This document shows, in pieces, positions 11,375 to 21,352 of a stretch of DNA of 64,000 nucleotides (position 1 is the stretch's first letter; each line of letters opens with the position of its first letter). Source of the stretch: Ferruginibacter lapsinanis (GTDB lineage Bacteria; Bacteroidota; Bacteroidia; Chitinophagales; Chitinophagaceae); assembly GCF_020783315.1 (NCBI RefSeq), contig NZ_CP086063.1, positions 1,662,501 through 1,726,500 on the forward strand, in the 5' to 3' direction. Under the pieces are notes generated by a model. It saw only the letters and a program-made list of their open reading frames with translations, was not told where the DNA came from and did no database searches. Position numbers and translations under genes: made by a program.

Positions 11375-12736
11375 ATGAATACCGATCGGCGTATTGTTGT
11401 TTTTGTACTAAGCAGTATTACTCTTTACTTGCTCATTTCTTTTTTTGCTATTGCTTTTAATTTTAATGAAGGGTTCATTAAAAGAATTAATCTGATAGGA
11501 GATATTGTTTCTTCCGATTCAACAGCGGTGTCTGACAAGTTGCAAAATGATAGTATTGAGAATAATGCACCCATTGTTTTGGCCGTTACACCGGAAAAGA
11601 AATTTGATCTATATACCCGTCCGGACTATATCACAGCTTTTCATAAAGATACAATGCAGCCTTCGTTGGCATTTTTTGCAAGCAAATTACATGAGTTAAA
11701 AAAAGGGAAGAAAAGAAAAATTCGTATTGCTTATTTTGGAGACAGTATGATCGAAGGGGATCTGTTATCTAAAACTTTACGTGAGTTATTGCAAAAAGAA
11801 TTTGGTGGTGCAGGAGTAGGTTTTGTACCGATCACTTCCGCGGCATCTAAGTTCAGACAAACTGTAATTGATAATTATTCTGCAGGTTGGCTAGATGAGA
11901 ATTTTAAAAATTCGCCTAAGAATAATAGATTGTTTTTATCGGGTCATCTTTTCAGAGGGAATAATGATTGGGTTGAAATGTCCGATAGGACTGTTAGAGA
12001 CAGTGCGACTGTTCTTGAAAAAATATTATTTTATGGATCGGCAGATACTGTAGTTTCGGTTAAGGTGAATAATAATGATATTCTTGTAGAAGCCAAAAAA
12101 CCTTTCAATACAGCGTTGATTGGTAAAGATCTGAGCAAGTCAGTAAGGCTTTCTGTAGCAAATAATAATTTGCCTTTATATGGTATCAGTCTCGAATCTG
12201 AGTCGGGAGTGATAGTTGACAACTTCTCTTTCAGAGGGATTTCCGGAACAGAGTTTGCTTCTATTGATACCACATTATTAAACAGTATTGCAGAAGCGAA
12301 TCTGTACGATCTGTTTATTTTTCAGTATGGTGTAAATGTATTGTATCGTCCGAATGATGTTAATTTTAACTGGTATGCCCGTACATTATTGCCTGCGGTA
12401 AAAAAACTAAGAAAGAGTTTTGCTAATACTGATTTTCTGATTGTAAGTACTGCTGATAGAGCATTTCGCTATGATGATGAATACAAATCTGCGATAGGGA
12501 TAGACTCTCTTATTAAAATACAGGCAACGGTGGCATATCAAACCGGTAGTTGCTTTTATAATCAATTTGCATCAATGGGGGGGCACAATTCAATAGTAGA
12601 CTGGGCAGATAGAAAACCTTCGCTGGCAAATAAAGATTATGTGCATCCAAATGATCGTGGAGCGGTAATACTTGGGCATTATTTTTTTGATGCTATCATG
12701 AAAGATTATAAAAAATACACCAACAATATAAAATAG
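11375..12736 (+). CDS. Membrane-anchored SGNH/GDSL hydrolase-family protein
   Basis: A 453-residue protein with one N-terminal membrane segment (residues about 8-30) and an extracytoplasmic SGNH fold. The nucleophile block is FGDSMIEGD, with Ser124. The C-terminal D-x-x-H dyad is Asp421/His424 in YVHPNDRGA. A middle domain (about 175-290) is consistent with the beta-rich insert of AlgX/PatB-like O-acetyl transferases and esterases. It is 15 bp after the glucosaminidase and 17 bp before the MBOAT gene, so most likely part of one transcript. By analogy with AlgI/AlgX-like systems, the MBOAT would export acyl groups that this protein transfers to a glycan; simple esterase activity is the alternative. 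Confidence 0.82.
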   Translation: MNTDRRIVVFVLSSITLYLLISFFAIAFNFNEGFIKRINLIGDIVSSDSTAVSDKLQNDSIENNAPIVLAVTPEKKFDLYTRPDYITAFHKDTMQPSLAFFASKLHELKKGKKRKIRIAYFGDSMIEGDLLSKTLRELLQKEFGGAGVGFVPITSAASKFRQTVIDNYSAGWLDENFKNSPKNNRLFLSGHLFRGNNDWVEMSDRTVRDSATVLEKILFYGSADTVVSVKVNNNDILVEAKKPFNTALIGKDLSKSVRLSVANNNLPLYGISLESESGVIVDNFSFRGISGTEFASIDTTLLNSIAEANLYDLFIFQYGVNVLYRPNDVNFNWYARTLLPAVKKLRKSFANTDFLIVSTADRAFRYDDEYKSAIGIDSLIKIQATVAYQTGSCFYNQFASMGGHNSIVDWADRKPSLANKDYVHPNDRGAVILGHYFFDAIMKDYKKYTNNIK

Positions 12737-12753
12737 GCAATCAGCCTCAACAT

Positions 12754-14394
12754 ATGCCATCCTTTAATATCGATGCCTTCTTAGAACAATTTTTATATGA
12801 TCCTAAAAATCCATTATTATTTAACAATGGTTTTTTTGTATTATTTTTTGCATTGTTCATCGCACTGTATTATTCTTTCAGGAACAATTTTACTGTAAGG
12901 CGTTATATTTTCTGTTTTTTCTCTTTATATTTTTTTTACAAAGCAAGTGGTGTTTTCGTAGTGTTTGTGATCATCTCTGCTATTGTTGATTTTGTTTTAT
13001 CTAATGCTATTTTTCGCCAGGAAAATAAGCATAAAAGGCTTTTGTTATTGCTTTGCAGCATTGTTTTTAATCTTGGCTTATTGTTTTATTTTAAGTATAC
13101 CAATTTCTTTATTTCTATTTATAATAGTTTTGGCACCAGTACTATTCATCCGTTAAATATACTGTTGCCTGTCGGTATCTCGTTTTACACTTTTGAAAAC
13201 CTGAGTTACACTATTGATATCTATCGTAAACAATTTGAGCCGGCCCGTAAGTTTAGTGACTATTTGTTATTTCTTTCGTTTTTTCCAAAGCTGGTGATGG
13301 GCCCCATTGTAAGAGCACATGATTTTGTACCGCAGATCAATAAACCATTGCATGTGTCGGAAAGTGATTTTGCCAAAGGGTTCTATTTGATCATATCCGG
13401 CTTGTTTAAAAAATTGATCATATCGGATTACATTACACTAAACTATGTAGATTATATATTTGATGATCCTATGCGGTACACCGGCATGGAAAATCTGTTT
13501 GCTGTATATGGCTACGCTGCAGTTATCTATTGCGACTTCAGCGGATACAGTGATGTTGCCATTGGTATTGCAAAATGGCTTGGATTTAGTATCCCCACTA
13601 ATTTCTTATCTCCTTATCAAAGTAAAAGTGTTACAGAATTCTGGAGAAGATGGCATATCTCTTTGTCCTCTTGGTTAAAAGATTATTTATACATTCCATT
13701 GGGAGGTAATCGTAAGGGAACTGTTGCAACTTATTTGTTTGCTACGGTATTTTTTATCGGCATTTTTATTACAGGTACCCACCTGTTACAATTGTCTTAT
13801 GCCTGGTCGGCTGCAATAAGCGGCTCTGTATTGCTCCTTTTCATTTTGCCCGCTATCATAAAAAAAGAAAAAGCAGGTGTTGCATCAGGATTTAATTTAA
13901 TGACAACTATGTTGCTGGGTGGATTCTGGCATGGTGCAAGCTGGAATTTTATTATATGGGGGGCATTGCATGGAGTAGCGCTGGCTATACACAAAACATG
14001 GACATTGTTAACGGGCAAAGCTTTTGAAAAAATTGGTCAATCTAAAGTGTATAATGCGATCGCCGTTGTTATTACATTTCATTTTGTTTGTTTTTGCTGG
14101 ATATTTTTTAAAGCAGAGAACTTTACGATTGCAGGCAATATGATACATCAGATCTTATTTGATTTTGGAGCTGATGTATGGCGAGCCTTTTACTATAACT
14201 ACAAACTTGTATTATGGATGATCGTAGGGGCATTTGTAATACACGCTATCTCGGACGATCTGGCTGATCGTGTTATTGGTAAATTTCAAAAAATCCCGCT
14301 GGCAGGGTATATTGCAATCTTCTTTTTATTTGTGATCGTATACGGATTTTGCAAATCTTCCGAACAGGTATTGCCTATCTATTTAAAATTTTAG
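12754..14394 (+). CDS. MBOAT family O-acyltransferase (AlgI/PatA/DltB-like)
   Basis: A polytopic inner-membrane protein of 546 residues that moves acyl, usually acetyl, groups across the membrane for cell-surface polymer modification. The signature block starting at Phe296 (F-W-R-R-W-H, then SLSSWLKDYLYIPLGGNR) is the family's re-entrant loop. The invariant histidine is His406 in IIWGALHGV, with the conserved FWHGASWN just before it. About ten or more hydrophobic segments cover the chain. It follows the SGNH gene by 17 bp. Its last 12 bp overlap the tail of the convergent second SGNH gene. The acceptor polymer cannot be told from sequence; peptidoglycan is plausible given the glucosaminidase upstream. 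Confidence 0.92.
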   Translation: MPSFNIDAFLEQFLYDPKNPLLFNNGFFVLFFALFIALYYSFRNNFTVRRYIFCFFSLYFFYKASGVFVVFVIISAIVDFVLSNAIFRQENKHKRLLLLLCSIVFNLGLLFYFKYTNFFISIYNSFGTSTIHPLNILLPVGISFYTFENLSYTIDIYRKQFEPARKFSDYLLFLSFFPKLVMGPIVRAHDFVPQINKPLHVSESDFAKGFYLIISGLFKKLIISDYITLNYVDYIFDDPMRYTGMENLFAVYGYAAVIYCDFSGYSDVAIGIAKWLGFSIPTNFLSPYQSKSVTEFWRRWHISLSSWLKDYLYIPLGGNRKGTVATYLFATVFFIGIFITGTHLLQLSYAWSAAISGSVLLLFILPAIIKKEKAGVASGFNLMTTMLLGGFWHGASWNFIIWGALHGVALAIHKTWTLLTGKAFEKIGQSKVYNAIAVVITFHFVCFCWIFFKAENFTIAGNMIHQILFDFGADVWRAFYYNYKLVLWMIVGAFVIHAISDDLADRVIGKFQKIPLAGYIAIFFLFVIVYGFCKSSEQVLPIYLKF

Positions 14395-15609
14395 GGCTCT
14401 GCTGCGTATATAGTCGTTATAACCTTTTGCTATAGCACTTAGCAGTAACTGGCCTTGTATTTTATAACCGGCAGAGGTAAAATGAACTTTGTCTTTATTC
14501 AGTAATCCTTTTTTAAACCAGTTTTTCGCTGAACCATATCCGTTAGTTACCTTATATAGATCCCAGATAGCAATATTGTTTTGTAAACAAAAAGTTGATA
14601 ACGTGAAATTTAATTTTTTCATTATACGGTTAGAGGTCTCTCCTTTATACGAATCCTGAGGAGTGGTCACCAGAATAGATGCTTCAGGGGAAATGGTCTT
14701 TATATTTTGAATGAATAATTGTACCTGGTTAATAAACGCACTATCTGTGTAATCATCTTTTTGAGCTTCATTAGTGCCCAATGAAATGATATAGAGATCG
14801 GCTTTTAATGCCGGCAATTGTTTCCAGAAAAGCGGGGTATTATTATATTGTTCGTACCGGGCACCGTTTACACCGATTGTATGATACAAAACACCGGGCT
14901 GACCATTTTCCATCGATACGCCATAAAAGGACTGCATCTCTCCTGTTGTTTTTGCAGACAAAGTAAAACTGCTTAACTCTTTTTGAAATGACACTTCTTT
15001 ATATGTGATGCTGTCTGATGTTTCGGTACTGATGATAGAAAGTTGCTCCCCATTATCAGTTTGCAATAACCATGAAGCAACAGTGTCTGTAAAGAACTTT
15101 AGTTTATTGAAATATTGCGGACCATATTCATTTGCTTTTAACGACAAATTTATTGTGGCACCGGGGCGATTTGTCTGAATACAAAAACCGGTAATGCCAT
15201 TACTAATTGGAATCTCGGGATGTGCTAGTCTGTTATAACTCCAGTTTATATTTGATGTACTGTTGATATCACCCGGACCATTTGACTTTGCCAGTTGGTA
15301 AGGAAAAGTAAGCCCACGGCCGGCATTGCCAAAAAATTGTTGTAATCCGTTACGCACAACTGATGACATAAAATCTGCCTGGATATGTGAATCGCCAATA
15401 TGCACAACGTTGATCGTTCCATTCTTACGCTGTTTTACCTGTAAAAGCTTATCATAGAAAAAATCCATTTTGCCATTGGCAATCCTGTTAAGTGCAATAT
15501 TAATGTGGGGGATATTTTTTGTTGGAACAGGTACTTTGAATTCTATTGGTTGGGCAAAGCCGGCAGTTACATATAATAAGGTGCCGGCAATAAAAATTAC
15601 GATCTTCAT
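14383..15609 (-). CDS. Secreted SGNH/GDSL hydrolase-family protein
   Basis: A second SGNH protein, convergent with the MBOAT gene. Block I is HIGDSHIQAD (nucleophile Ser74 from the chosen start), a later block reads SLGTNEAQ, and the D-x-x-H dyad is in DKVHFTSAG near the C-terminus. The start at 15609 gives a clean signal peptide (MKIVIFIAGTLLYVTAGFAQ). An in-frame ATG at 15627 is disfavoured because a TAnnTTTG -7 box at 15636-15643 would put the transcript start at or beyond it. No membrane anchor remains after cleavage, so this is the soluble counterpart of the anchored SGNH protein and could act as transferase or de-O-acetylase in the same pathway. Confidence 0.82.
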   Translation of the reverse strand: MKIVIFIAGTLLYVTAGFAQPIEFKVPVPTKNIPHINIALNRIANGKMDFFYDKLLQVKQRKNGTINVVHIGDSHIQADFMSSVVRNGLQQFFGNAGRGLTFPYQLAKSNGPGDINSTSNINWSYNRLAHPEIPISNGITGFCIQTNRPGATINLSLKANEYGPQYFNKLKFFTDTVASWLLQTDNGEQLSIISTETSDSITYKEVSFQKELSSFTLSAKTTGEMQSFYGVSMENGQPGVLYHTIGVNGARYEQYNNTPLFWKQLPALKADLYIISLGTNEAQKDDYTDSAFINQVQLFIQNIKTISPEASILVTTPQDSYKGETSNRIMKKLNFTLSTFCLQNNIAIWDLYKVTNGYGSAKNWFKKGLLNKDKVHFTSAGYKIQGQLLLSAIAKGYNDYIRSRALKF

Positions 15610-15635
15610 TGGTATTGATGCATGCATGTATACAT

Positions 15636-15643
15636 CAAATATA
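15636..15643 (-). promoter_or_regulatory. Bacteroidota -7 promoter element for the SGNH gene
   Basis: TATATTTG on the minus strand fits TAnnTTTG. It lies about 26 nt before the chosen start. No convincing TTG -33 element was found at the usual distance. Confidence 0.5.
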
Positions 15644-15963
15644 CTTGATTAATTTTATTGGTGATTTACAGAGAAAGATAGAATAGGCATAAAAAAAGAA
15701 CCACCAAGTTCCGTCCATATATCAGTTCACACTTTTATACTTTCTAACCCGATGGTCCCTTCGCTACATTTCCTCCATAATAGATTTTTTGTAGCCTTTG
15801 AAAACTTTCTTTTTGTTACCAAATTTTCTGCTTTCAATTGTAACTCTAAGATACTTTCAAGAATATTTTTTTGCAAATTTTTTGCCTCATTGTTTAGCAC
15901 ATGTTAGGCACATAATTATGCACCAGCGTGTGCATAATTATTAGGGAAATGGTGTTGTAATTG
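15644..15963. other. Non-coding stretch with a 12-bp palindrome
   Basis: About 320 bp between two minus-strand genes with no credible gene. ATAATTATGCAC (15912-15923) and GTGCATAATTAT (15930-15941) form a perfect stem with a 6-nt loop, 20 bp after the M36 protease stop. No T run follows on the minus strand, so a transcript-end stabilising hairpin is as likely as a terminator. The rest shows no recognisable structure. Confidence 0.55.
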
Positions 15964-18900
15964 CTACCTGATAATTATTAATTTTTTGTTACACATATAT
16001 CCCTTTTCATTTGTAGCTGTTACATAATATACTCCCGGCGATAATGTGTTGGTATGAACCCTTGTATTGCCATTTGTCTTTTTTGTCATGACCAATTTTC
16101 CTGTGCCATCAAATATATTGATCGTGGTATTGAGTGCATCGGTATTGAAGATAATATCGGCATAATTATGAGCAGGGTTGGGAGATAAAGTAATAAAGTC
16201 TTTTAGGCGTTTATTAAAATTGATCATCCTGATAGCGGAATATGTAAAGCTTCCATCTTTTTCAATTATTTTGATTCGATAATAATTAGCACCATCAGCA
16301 GGATCATTGTCAAAATAATTATAGCTACTCATTCCTGTTTGTGTAATCGTATACAGCGGTTCCCATATATGTTGATCGGCGCTGTGCTCAATAATATACT
16401 GCCCGATATTGGTTTCATTTTCTACGTTCCAGTATACTTTCACTTTTTGCTGATCAGCCACTTCGTTTATGATGAAATCTTTTAACAGCACAGGGAGTAT
16501 TGCTGTCGATTTTATAAATGCAACAGTTTTGCCTGTATTTATTATTGCCGGAACAGCATTGAAAATGTAAGTTGGATTTTTAACACCACAACCGTTGATC
16601 AACTTTATATCGTCTACATACCATCCTTCTACTGTTGTTGAATTTCCGACATCAGTTGTGAAGCGAAAGCGTACCATAATACTTTGGCCTGTGTAAGCAG
16701 ATAGGTCAATAAGTGTGTGTGTAAAAGTTGCACCGTTGTAACCAGTAAATGCTTGTCTGCCAGCAATAGTTGTCGAAGCGTCCATAGTGCCCGTATAATA
16801 GCCTTTAATGATCTTTGTACCAAGGTCTTGCCAGCTGCTGCCGGCATTGGTAGATATTTCAACTACGCCACCATCAAAAGTAGTCTCTGTATTAAAATAA
16901 TGACGGAAGCTCAATACTGCTGCGTTAGCAGTAAGAGTTATAGCAGAAGATGTTAATGTTTTATTGGCGGCTGTGGTAGGTTCAGATGCGAACCAAGAAG
17001 AAGCCGGGCTGTAAGATTTTGCAGAAGATACAGCCCATCCACCTGCAGTTGTAAAACCTCCGATGGTACTGCCATTTCTATTATCATTGATAGGATAGGT
17101 GATATTACAACCGGCTGAAGTTACCTGTGCATTTATTGTAAAACTCAGTGTTTGTTGTGCCTGTGTAAAATTCAATGGAATAGTTACTACATTCCCGTTT
17201 GCTGTACCTGCCGAACTGCTGATAAAATTCATGCCCACCGGCAGAGAGTCTACTATTTTTAAATTTGCAGGAACCGTACATCCGCAGGTAGCACTAACGG
17301 TATAGGTTATGTTATTTCCTGAATTGGTAGAATCAACAGAAGCCACTTGTTCAATACTGTTGCTCGACGGAAGATCGAAAGCAACGACCTGATCGGAGGT
17401 GCTGTTACTACTGCCTTGTGAAGCACTTAGTCCCATGCCCCGGCGAGCAAATGCATTCCATATAGCACATGCATGACTGCCATTGTAGAGTATGGTATCT
17501 GCTTTTAAAATAGCATTCCTGGAATCAATAAAACCCGGGCTGCAAACCTGTAATTTTAATCCTGTCATTACAATATTCAAGGCAATAACATTGCCTCCCG
17601 AACTTGCAGCATTATATATATTCGGTTCTATCGTTCCTTCCTGTTGGATGATCCTCCAGGTCATATCCCATAATGCACTAGCCCATACTTCACCAATATT
17701 ATGCACCTCACTGCCTGAAGCGGTTCCGTTCAGGTCTGCATAAGTATGCGGATTGATTGTTTTGCTCAATGAATATGGATAATTACGTATTCCGCTTCCG
17801 GTAGTATTTTGATTAAAAACATATGTTCCAATTGAGCGTTTCATCAGGCTATCAGCCAACGTTGTTGTGCTCCAGTCTTGTGTGGTCATTAAAGCCAGGT
17901 AATCACTCCAGCCTTCGCCTCCCTGTTCTGCATTTGCAAGGCAACTAGTATTAGCTGCTCCTCCGGTTAACCTGTTAGAGATACCATGCATGTATTCATG
18001 TGCAATGATACCGTTATCATAATCACCATCAAGTGCAACAGATGGATTTAATGTAAGAGATACACCGCCGGAAATTTGCGGCACTATTGTAGCACCATCT
18101 GCCTGGCTGATCATAAATGCAGGTATGGTGATCGTATTATCTGTACCCGACATAGAAAAGGGTGCAGATGCAACATTATTAATTACTACAACAGCAATAG
18201 CTCCGGCATTTTGTGCATTTTTTATTTTTGGAGCAAAATTGCAACTCCCTCTATCGATAAATGCTATCTTACCTGTCAATGTATTGGCCGGTGCGCCGCA
18301 GGCTAAATGTGTAGTGCCACCTGCATCATCATTATAATAAACAGCAGTGCCGGTAAGCGGTGTAGTTAAAATATTATTTGTGCTTACTCCGCCCTCAACA
18401 CTATTGTAATTGCCTGCAATAATAACAGGGCTATTTACTGTTAGTGAGCTGGAGCCACTCCATAAATACATTTGCATTGTAGGGGCCTGGCCATCGGGTT
18501 GAGTGCTCATATTTGCATTGTTACTGCCGCCTCCATCCTGTGCCTGTGCTTTTAATGCATCATTACCAACACCGCCTCTGCTATTGTTATTCACCTGAAA
18601 ATTGCCCGAGGCTTCATCAAATCCATATTGATAAGTAATGTCGTGTATGATATTAGTAGCGTAAAATAAATTTGTAGTGGCCGCTCTCATGTTATTGGTA
18701 ACAGTAGGGGGCAATGTAAAGTTGGGCACTTTACTGAATGTAAAATTTGGCGATGCAGTAGATGATGTATCATAACGGCCCGGCGCATTTGTATTTGCTC
18801 TGTCATCATAAGCAGCAACATTATTTCCACGGGTATAATTGTATTCATTGGTGCCATCAGAATGCCAGCCAAAAACGGTAACCGGATTGCTAACTCCTGC

Positions 18901-19737
18901 ATTTAACCAGGGGTTGTTAACTGTTGTCAAAGATCCGAATGTTGGCGCTTCTAAGGGGAAAGGTAATACATAGTAAGCCGCATTGGCAACCGCATTGGGT
19001 TGATTGGTATTCTCAATTGTTATTTCTTCTGTTTGTTTATTGGAGACAGGTTGCTGTACATTAGTTTTTTTTTCAGCATTATTTTCATACACGGTACTGT
19101 TGTCTGCATCAATGATATTTCCTGTCACAGCATCAACCCTTACATTCATAAAATCAGCACTGTTCAACACATCGATAGTAATGTTCCATACTAATTTTAC
19201 AGCGTTGCCATCATCAACACTGGCCCACATTAAAGAGGCTATAATATTTTGCTTTGCAATACCTGCCGGAGAAAATACAATGTATTTATTGGTGTTGTTG
19301 ATATCAGGAACAATCTTCAAATCAACAGGGTTGCTTAATGTAAGATACGCTGCCGCTTTTGTTACGGCATCAGCTGCAGTAATGGATGGGGTTGCAACTG
19401 TCGTTTTTTTTTCTATCCCGGCTACAAAATTGCTTTTATTACTCAGCAATGTGCCATCACTGTTCAGACAAATAGAATAGACAGCATTATGCACTTTTAA
19501 TCCTTTATAGATCTGCTGTGCATAGACAAATGTTAATTTATTGGCAGTAGTATAATTGTTGGTGATAAGCAGTTCAGACAGATCGATGTCACTTAAATGA
19601 AGTGTTTTTGCATTCTTAGTGATCCATTGTTTTATGAATTCGTTTTCTTTTTTTTGGGCAAAGGCAGGCATATTTATTATGCCCAGAGAAAAAAGGATGA
19701 CAAAAAAATATTGTATTTTTTTTTGCATAAACTTCAA
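15964..19737 (-). CDS. Secreted M36 (fungalysin-type) metallopeptidase with PA domain and T9SS sorting signal
   Basis: A 1,257-residue extracellular zinc protease. The signal peptide covers residues 1-27 (ends AFAQ). An FTP-like propeptide follows (about 40-210). A PA domain (about 460-555) is inserted ahead of the active site, where His580 and His584 of HEYMH with Glu608 of GEGWSD are the zinc ligands and Glu581 the catalytic base. Downstream come a DUF11/CARDB-like segment (about 805-890), a jelly-roll domain of the immune-inhibitor-A type (about 905-1060), and a C-terminal sorting domain (about 1185-1257: LSPNPAHNYADI to KLIIIR). That tail directs export by the type IX system, so the enzyme probably digests protein outside the cell. 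It has its own transcript. Open frames on the opposite strand are shadows. Confidence 0.93.
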   Translation of the reverse strand: MKFMQKKIQYFFVILFSLGIINMPAFAQKKENEFIKQWITKNAKTLHLSDIDLSELLITNNYTTANKLTFVYAQQIYKGLKVHNAVYSICLNSDGTLLSNKSNFVAGIEKKTTVATPSITAADAVTKAAAYLTLSNPVDLKIVPDINNTNKYIVFSPAGIAKQNIIASLMWASVDDGNAVKLVWNITIDVLNSADFMNVRVDAVTGNIIDADNSTVYENNAEKKTNVQQPVSNKQTEEITIENTNQPNAVANAAYYVLPFPLEAPTFGSLTTVNNPWLNAGVSNPVTVFGWHSDGTNEYNYTRGNNVAAYDDRANTNAPGRYDTSSTASPNFTFSKVPNFTLPPTVTNNMRAATTNLFYATNIIHDITYQYGFDEASGNFQVNNNSRGGVGNDALKAQAQDGGGSNNANMSTQPDGQAPTMQMYLWSGSSSLTVNSPVIIAGNYNSVEGGVSTNNILTTPLTGTAVYYNDDAGGTTHLACGAPANTLTGKIAFIDRGSCNFAPKIKNAQNAGAIAVVVINNVASAPFSMSGTDNTITIPAFMISQADGATIVPQISGGVSLTLNPSVALDGDYDNGIIAHEYMHGISNRLTGGAANTSCLANAEQGGEGWSDYLALMTTQDWSTTTLADSLMKRSIGTYVFNQNTTGSGIRNYPYSLSKTINPHTYADLNGTASGSEVHNIGEVWASALWDMTWRIIQQEGTIEPNIYNAASSGGNVIALNIVMTGLKLQVCSPGFIDSRNAILKADTILYNGSHACAIWNAFARRGMGLSASQGSSNSTSDQVVAFDLPSSNSIEQVASVDSTNSGNNITYTVSATCGCTVPANLKIVDSLPVGMNFISSSAGTANGNVVTIPLNFTQAQQTLSFTINAQVTSAGCNITYPINDNRNGSTIGGFTTAGGWAVSSAKSYSPASSWFASEPTTAANKTLTSSAITLTANAAVLSFRHYFNTETTFDGGVVEISTNAGSSWQDLGTKIIKGYYTGTMDASTTIAGRQAFTGYNGATFTHTLIDLSAYTGQSIMVRFRFTTDVGNSTTVEGWYVDDIKLINGCGVKNPTYIFNAVPAIINTGKTVAFIKSTAILPVLLKDFIINEVADQQKVKVYWNVENETNIGQYIIEHSADQHIWEPLYTITQTGMSSYNYFDNDPADGANYYRIKIIEKDGSFTYSAIRMINFNKRLKDFITLSPNPAHNYADIIFNTDALNTTINIFDGTGKLVMTKKTNGNTRVHTNTLSPGVYYVTATNEKGYMCNKKLIIIR

Positions 19738-19924
19738 TTAGCTTGAAAAGGAAGGTTTAGTTATATAGTAGTAATACCGCAATTTATGTTATTTTGATAA
19801 TACCTTGTCCGATGCGCTCAAATCAATGTAAACATCAGCCAATACGGATTGTAGGCAATTCAGGTTCTGATGAAAATCATCTGTGTTTATTATCTCAATC
19901 ATATCAGTGTAAAATTTGCAGGTT

Positions 19925-19932
19925 TACATTTG
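19925..19932 (+). promoter_or_regulatory. -7 promoter element immediately before hemN
   Basis: TACATTTG matches TAnnTTTG and ends 4 nt before the hemN ATG. Transcription would begin at or next to the start codon, suggesting a leaderless mRNA. No TTG -33 element is evident. Confidence 0.5.
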
Positions 19933-19936
19933 CACA

Positions 19937-21310
19937 ATGACTAAAGGCATTGATAACTTACTGGTAAAGAAGTATAATCTACCCATACCAAGGTATACCA
20001 GTTACCCAACCGTACCCGTTTGGAAAGAGGGAATTGATAAAGAACAATGGAAGCAAGTGTTTAATAATCAATTCAGTCTGAAAAATCAACAACAGGGGAT
20101 AAGCCTTTATCTGCATCTGCCTTTTTGTGAATCATTGTGTACCTACTGCGGATGCAATAAAAAGATCACTACCAATCACTCTGTTGAGGAAGAGTATATA
20201 GCTGTTATTTTACGAGAGTGGAAGATGTACAGAGAATTGATGTCGGAAAAACCAATTATCCGTGAAATCCATTTGGGCGGAGGTACCCCTACTTTTTTCT
20301 CTCCCAAAAACCTGGCGTATTTACTTAATACCATTTATGCTGACAGTATTATTCATGCTGAGCATGAGTTTAGTATTGAAGGGCATCCCAACAACACAAC
20401 AGTAGAACATCTGCAAACATTGTACGATCTGGGGTTCAGAAGAATAAGTTATGGAGTGCAGGATAATGACCCTGAAGTGCAACGTATCATCAACAGAATA
20501 CAGCCTGTAGAAAATGTACAAAGAGCCACAGATAATGCAAGAAAAATTGGCTTCCGATCAGTAAACTTCGATCTGATCTATGGCTTGCCTTTGCAGAATA
20601 TGGAGCGAATGAAAAAAACCATTGAGCAGTGTATTGCTATGAGGCCCGACAGGATCGCTTTTTATAGTTATGCCCATGTGCCCTGGACAAGCAGAGGACA
20701 ACGCTTGTTTGATGAGAATGATCTGCCAACAACGCAGCAAAAAATGGAATTGTATCAATTAGGGAAACAACTCTTTTCAGAAAATGGTTACCATGATATT
20801 GGTATGGATCATTTTGCATTGGCATCAGATGATCTGTATAAAGCCTGGCAGGAAGGGTGGCTGCATAGAAATTTTATGGGCTATACCACACAGCGCACAG
20901 CCATGTTGCTTGGGTTAGGAGTGTCGAGTATCAGTGATGCCGGTGTTGCATTTGCTCAAAATGAAAAAACAATACATGATTATTATGCTGCGGTAAATAA
21001 TAATGAACCAGCTGTTTTTCGTGGATACTTTTTAAATAAAGAAGATATTGCTTTCAGGAAATATATATTAGATATCAGTTGTCAGAATAAAACAGTTTTT
21101 CAGGAAGAAAATCTTGCAACATTAAAAGAATGCAGTTTTCCTGTTTTGGAAAAATTGGCAGCAGATGGTTTGATTGAATGGGACGAAACCTGTTTGCAGG
21201 TAACTCCATTGGGCAGAAATTTTATACGTAATATCTGCAGTGCATTCGACCTGTATCTAATACGTGATCAATCGAACAGTAATAAGCCAACATTTAGTAA
21301 AGCGATATAA
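19937..21310 (+). CDS. hemN: Oxygen-independent coproporphyrinogen III oxidase (radical SAM)
   Basis: Converts coproporphyrinogen III to protoporphyrinogen IX without oxygen, in the haem pathway in the cytosol. The radical-SAM cluster motif is C-x3-C-x2-C-x-C in FCESLCTYCGC (Cys64, 68, 71 and 73 from the chosen start), and HLGGGTPT binds S-adenosylmethionine. The N-terminus has the KYNxxxPRYTSYPT block typical of true HemN as opposed to HemW. The start is set at ATG 19937, giving 457 residues, the usual length. An in-frame start at 19916 would add seven residues upstream of the conserved N-terminus and precede the promoter element. It stands alone between a protease and a DinB-like gene. Confidence 0.95.
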   Translation: MTKGIDNLLVKKYNLPIPRYTSYPTVPVWKEGIDKEQWKQVFNNQFSLKNQQQGISLYLHLPFCESLCTYCGCNKKITTNHSVEEEYIAVILREWKMYRELMSEKPIIREIHLGGGTPTFFSPKNLAYLLNTIYADSIIHAEHEFSIEGHPNNTTVEHLQTLYDLGFRRISYGVQDNDPEVQRIINRIQPVENVQRATDNARKIGFRSVNFDLIYGLPLQNMERMKKTIEQCIAMRPDRIAFYSYAHVPWTSRGQRLFDENDLPTTQQKMELYQLGKQLFSENGYHDIGMDHFALASDDLYKAWQEGWLHRNFMGYTTQRTAMLLGLGVSSISDAGVAFAQNEKTIHDYYAAVNNNEPAVFRGYFLNKEDIAFRKYILDISCQNKTVFQEENLATLKECSFPVLEKLAADGLIEWDETCLQVTPLGRNFIRNICSAFDLYLIRDQSNSNKPTFSKAI

Positions 21311-21352
21311 TTCAGAGCGGACAGGGCAGAGGAGTATTTTCTCTATTGAAAT

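Noticed and set aside
15912-15941. The palindrome as an intrinsic terminator of the M36 protease gene.
   Set aside because: No T run follows on the minus strand; listed only as a hairpin in a gene-free stretch.
16629-19480. Several frames of 70-158 codons antisense or out of frame to the M36 protease.
   Set aside because: Shadows of a well-supported 1,257-residue gene; no family features, and none has a promoter.
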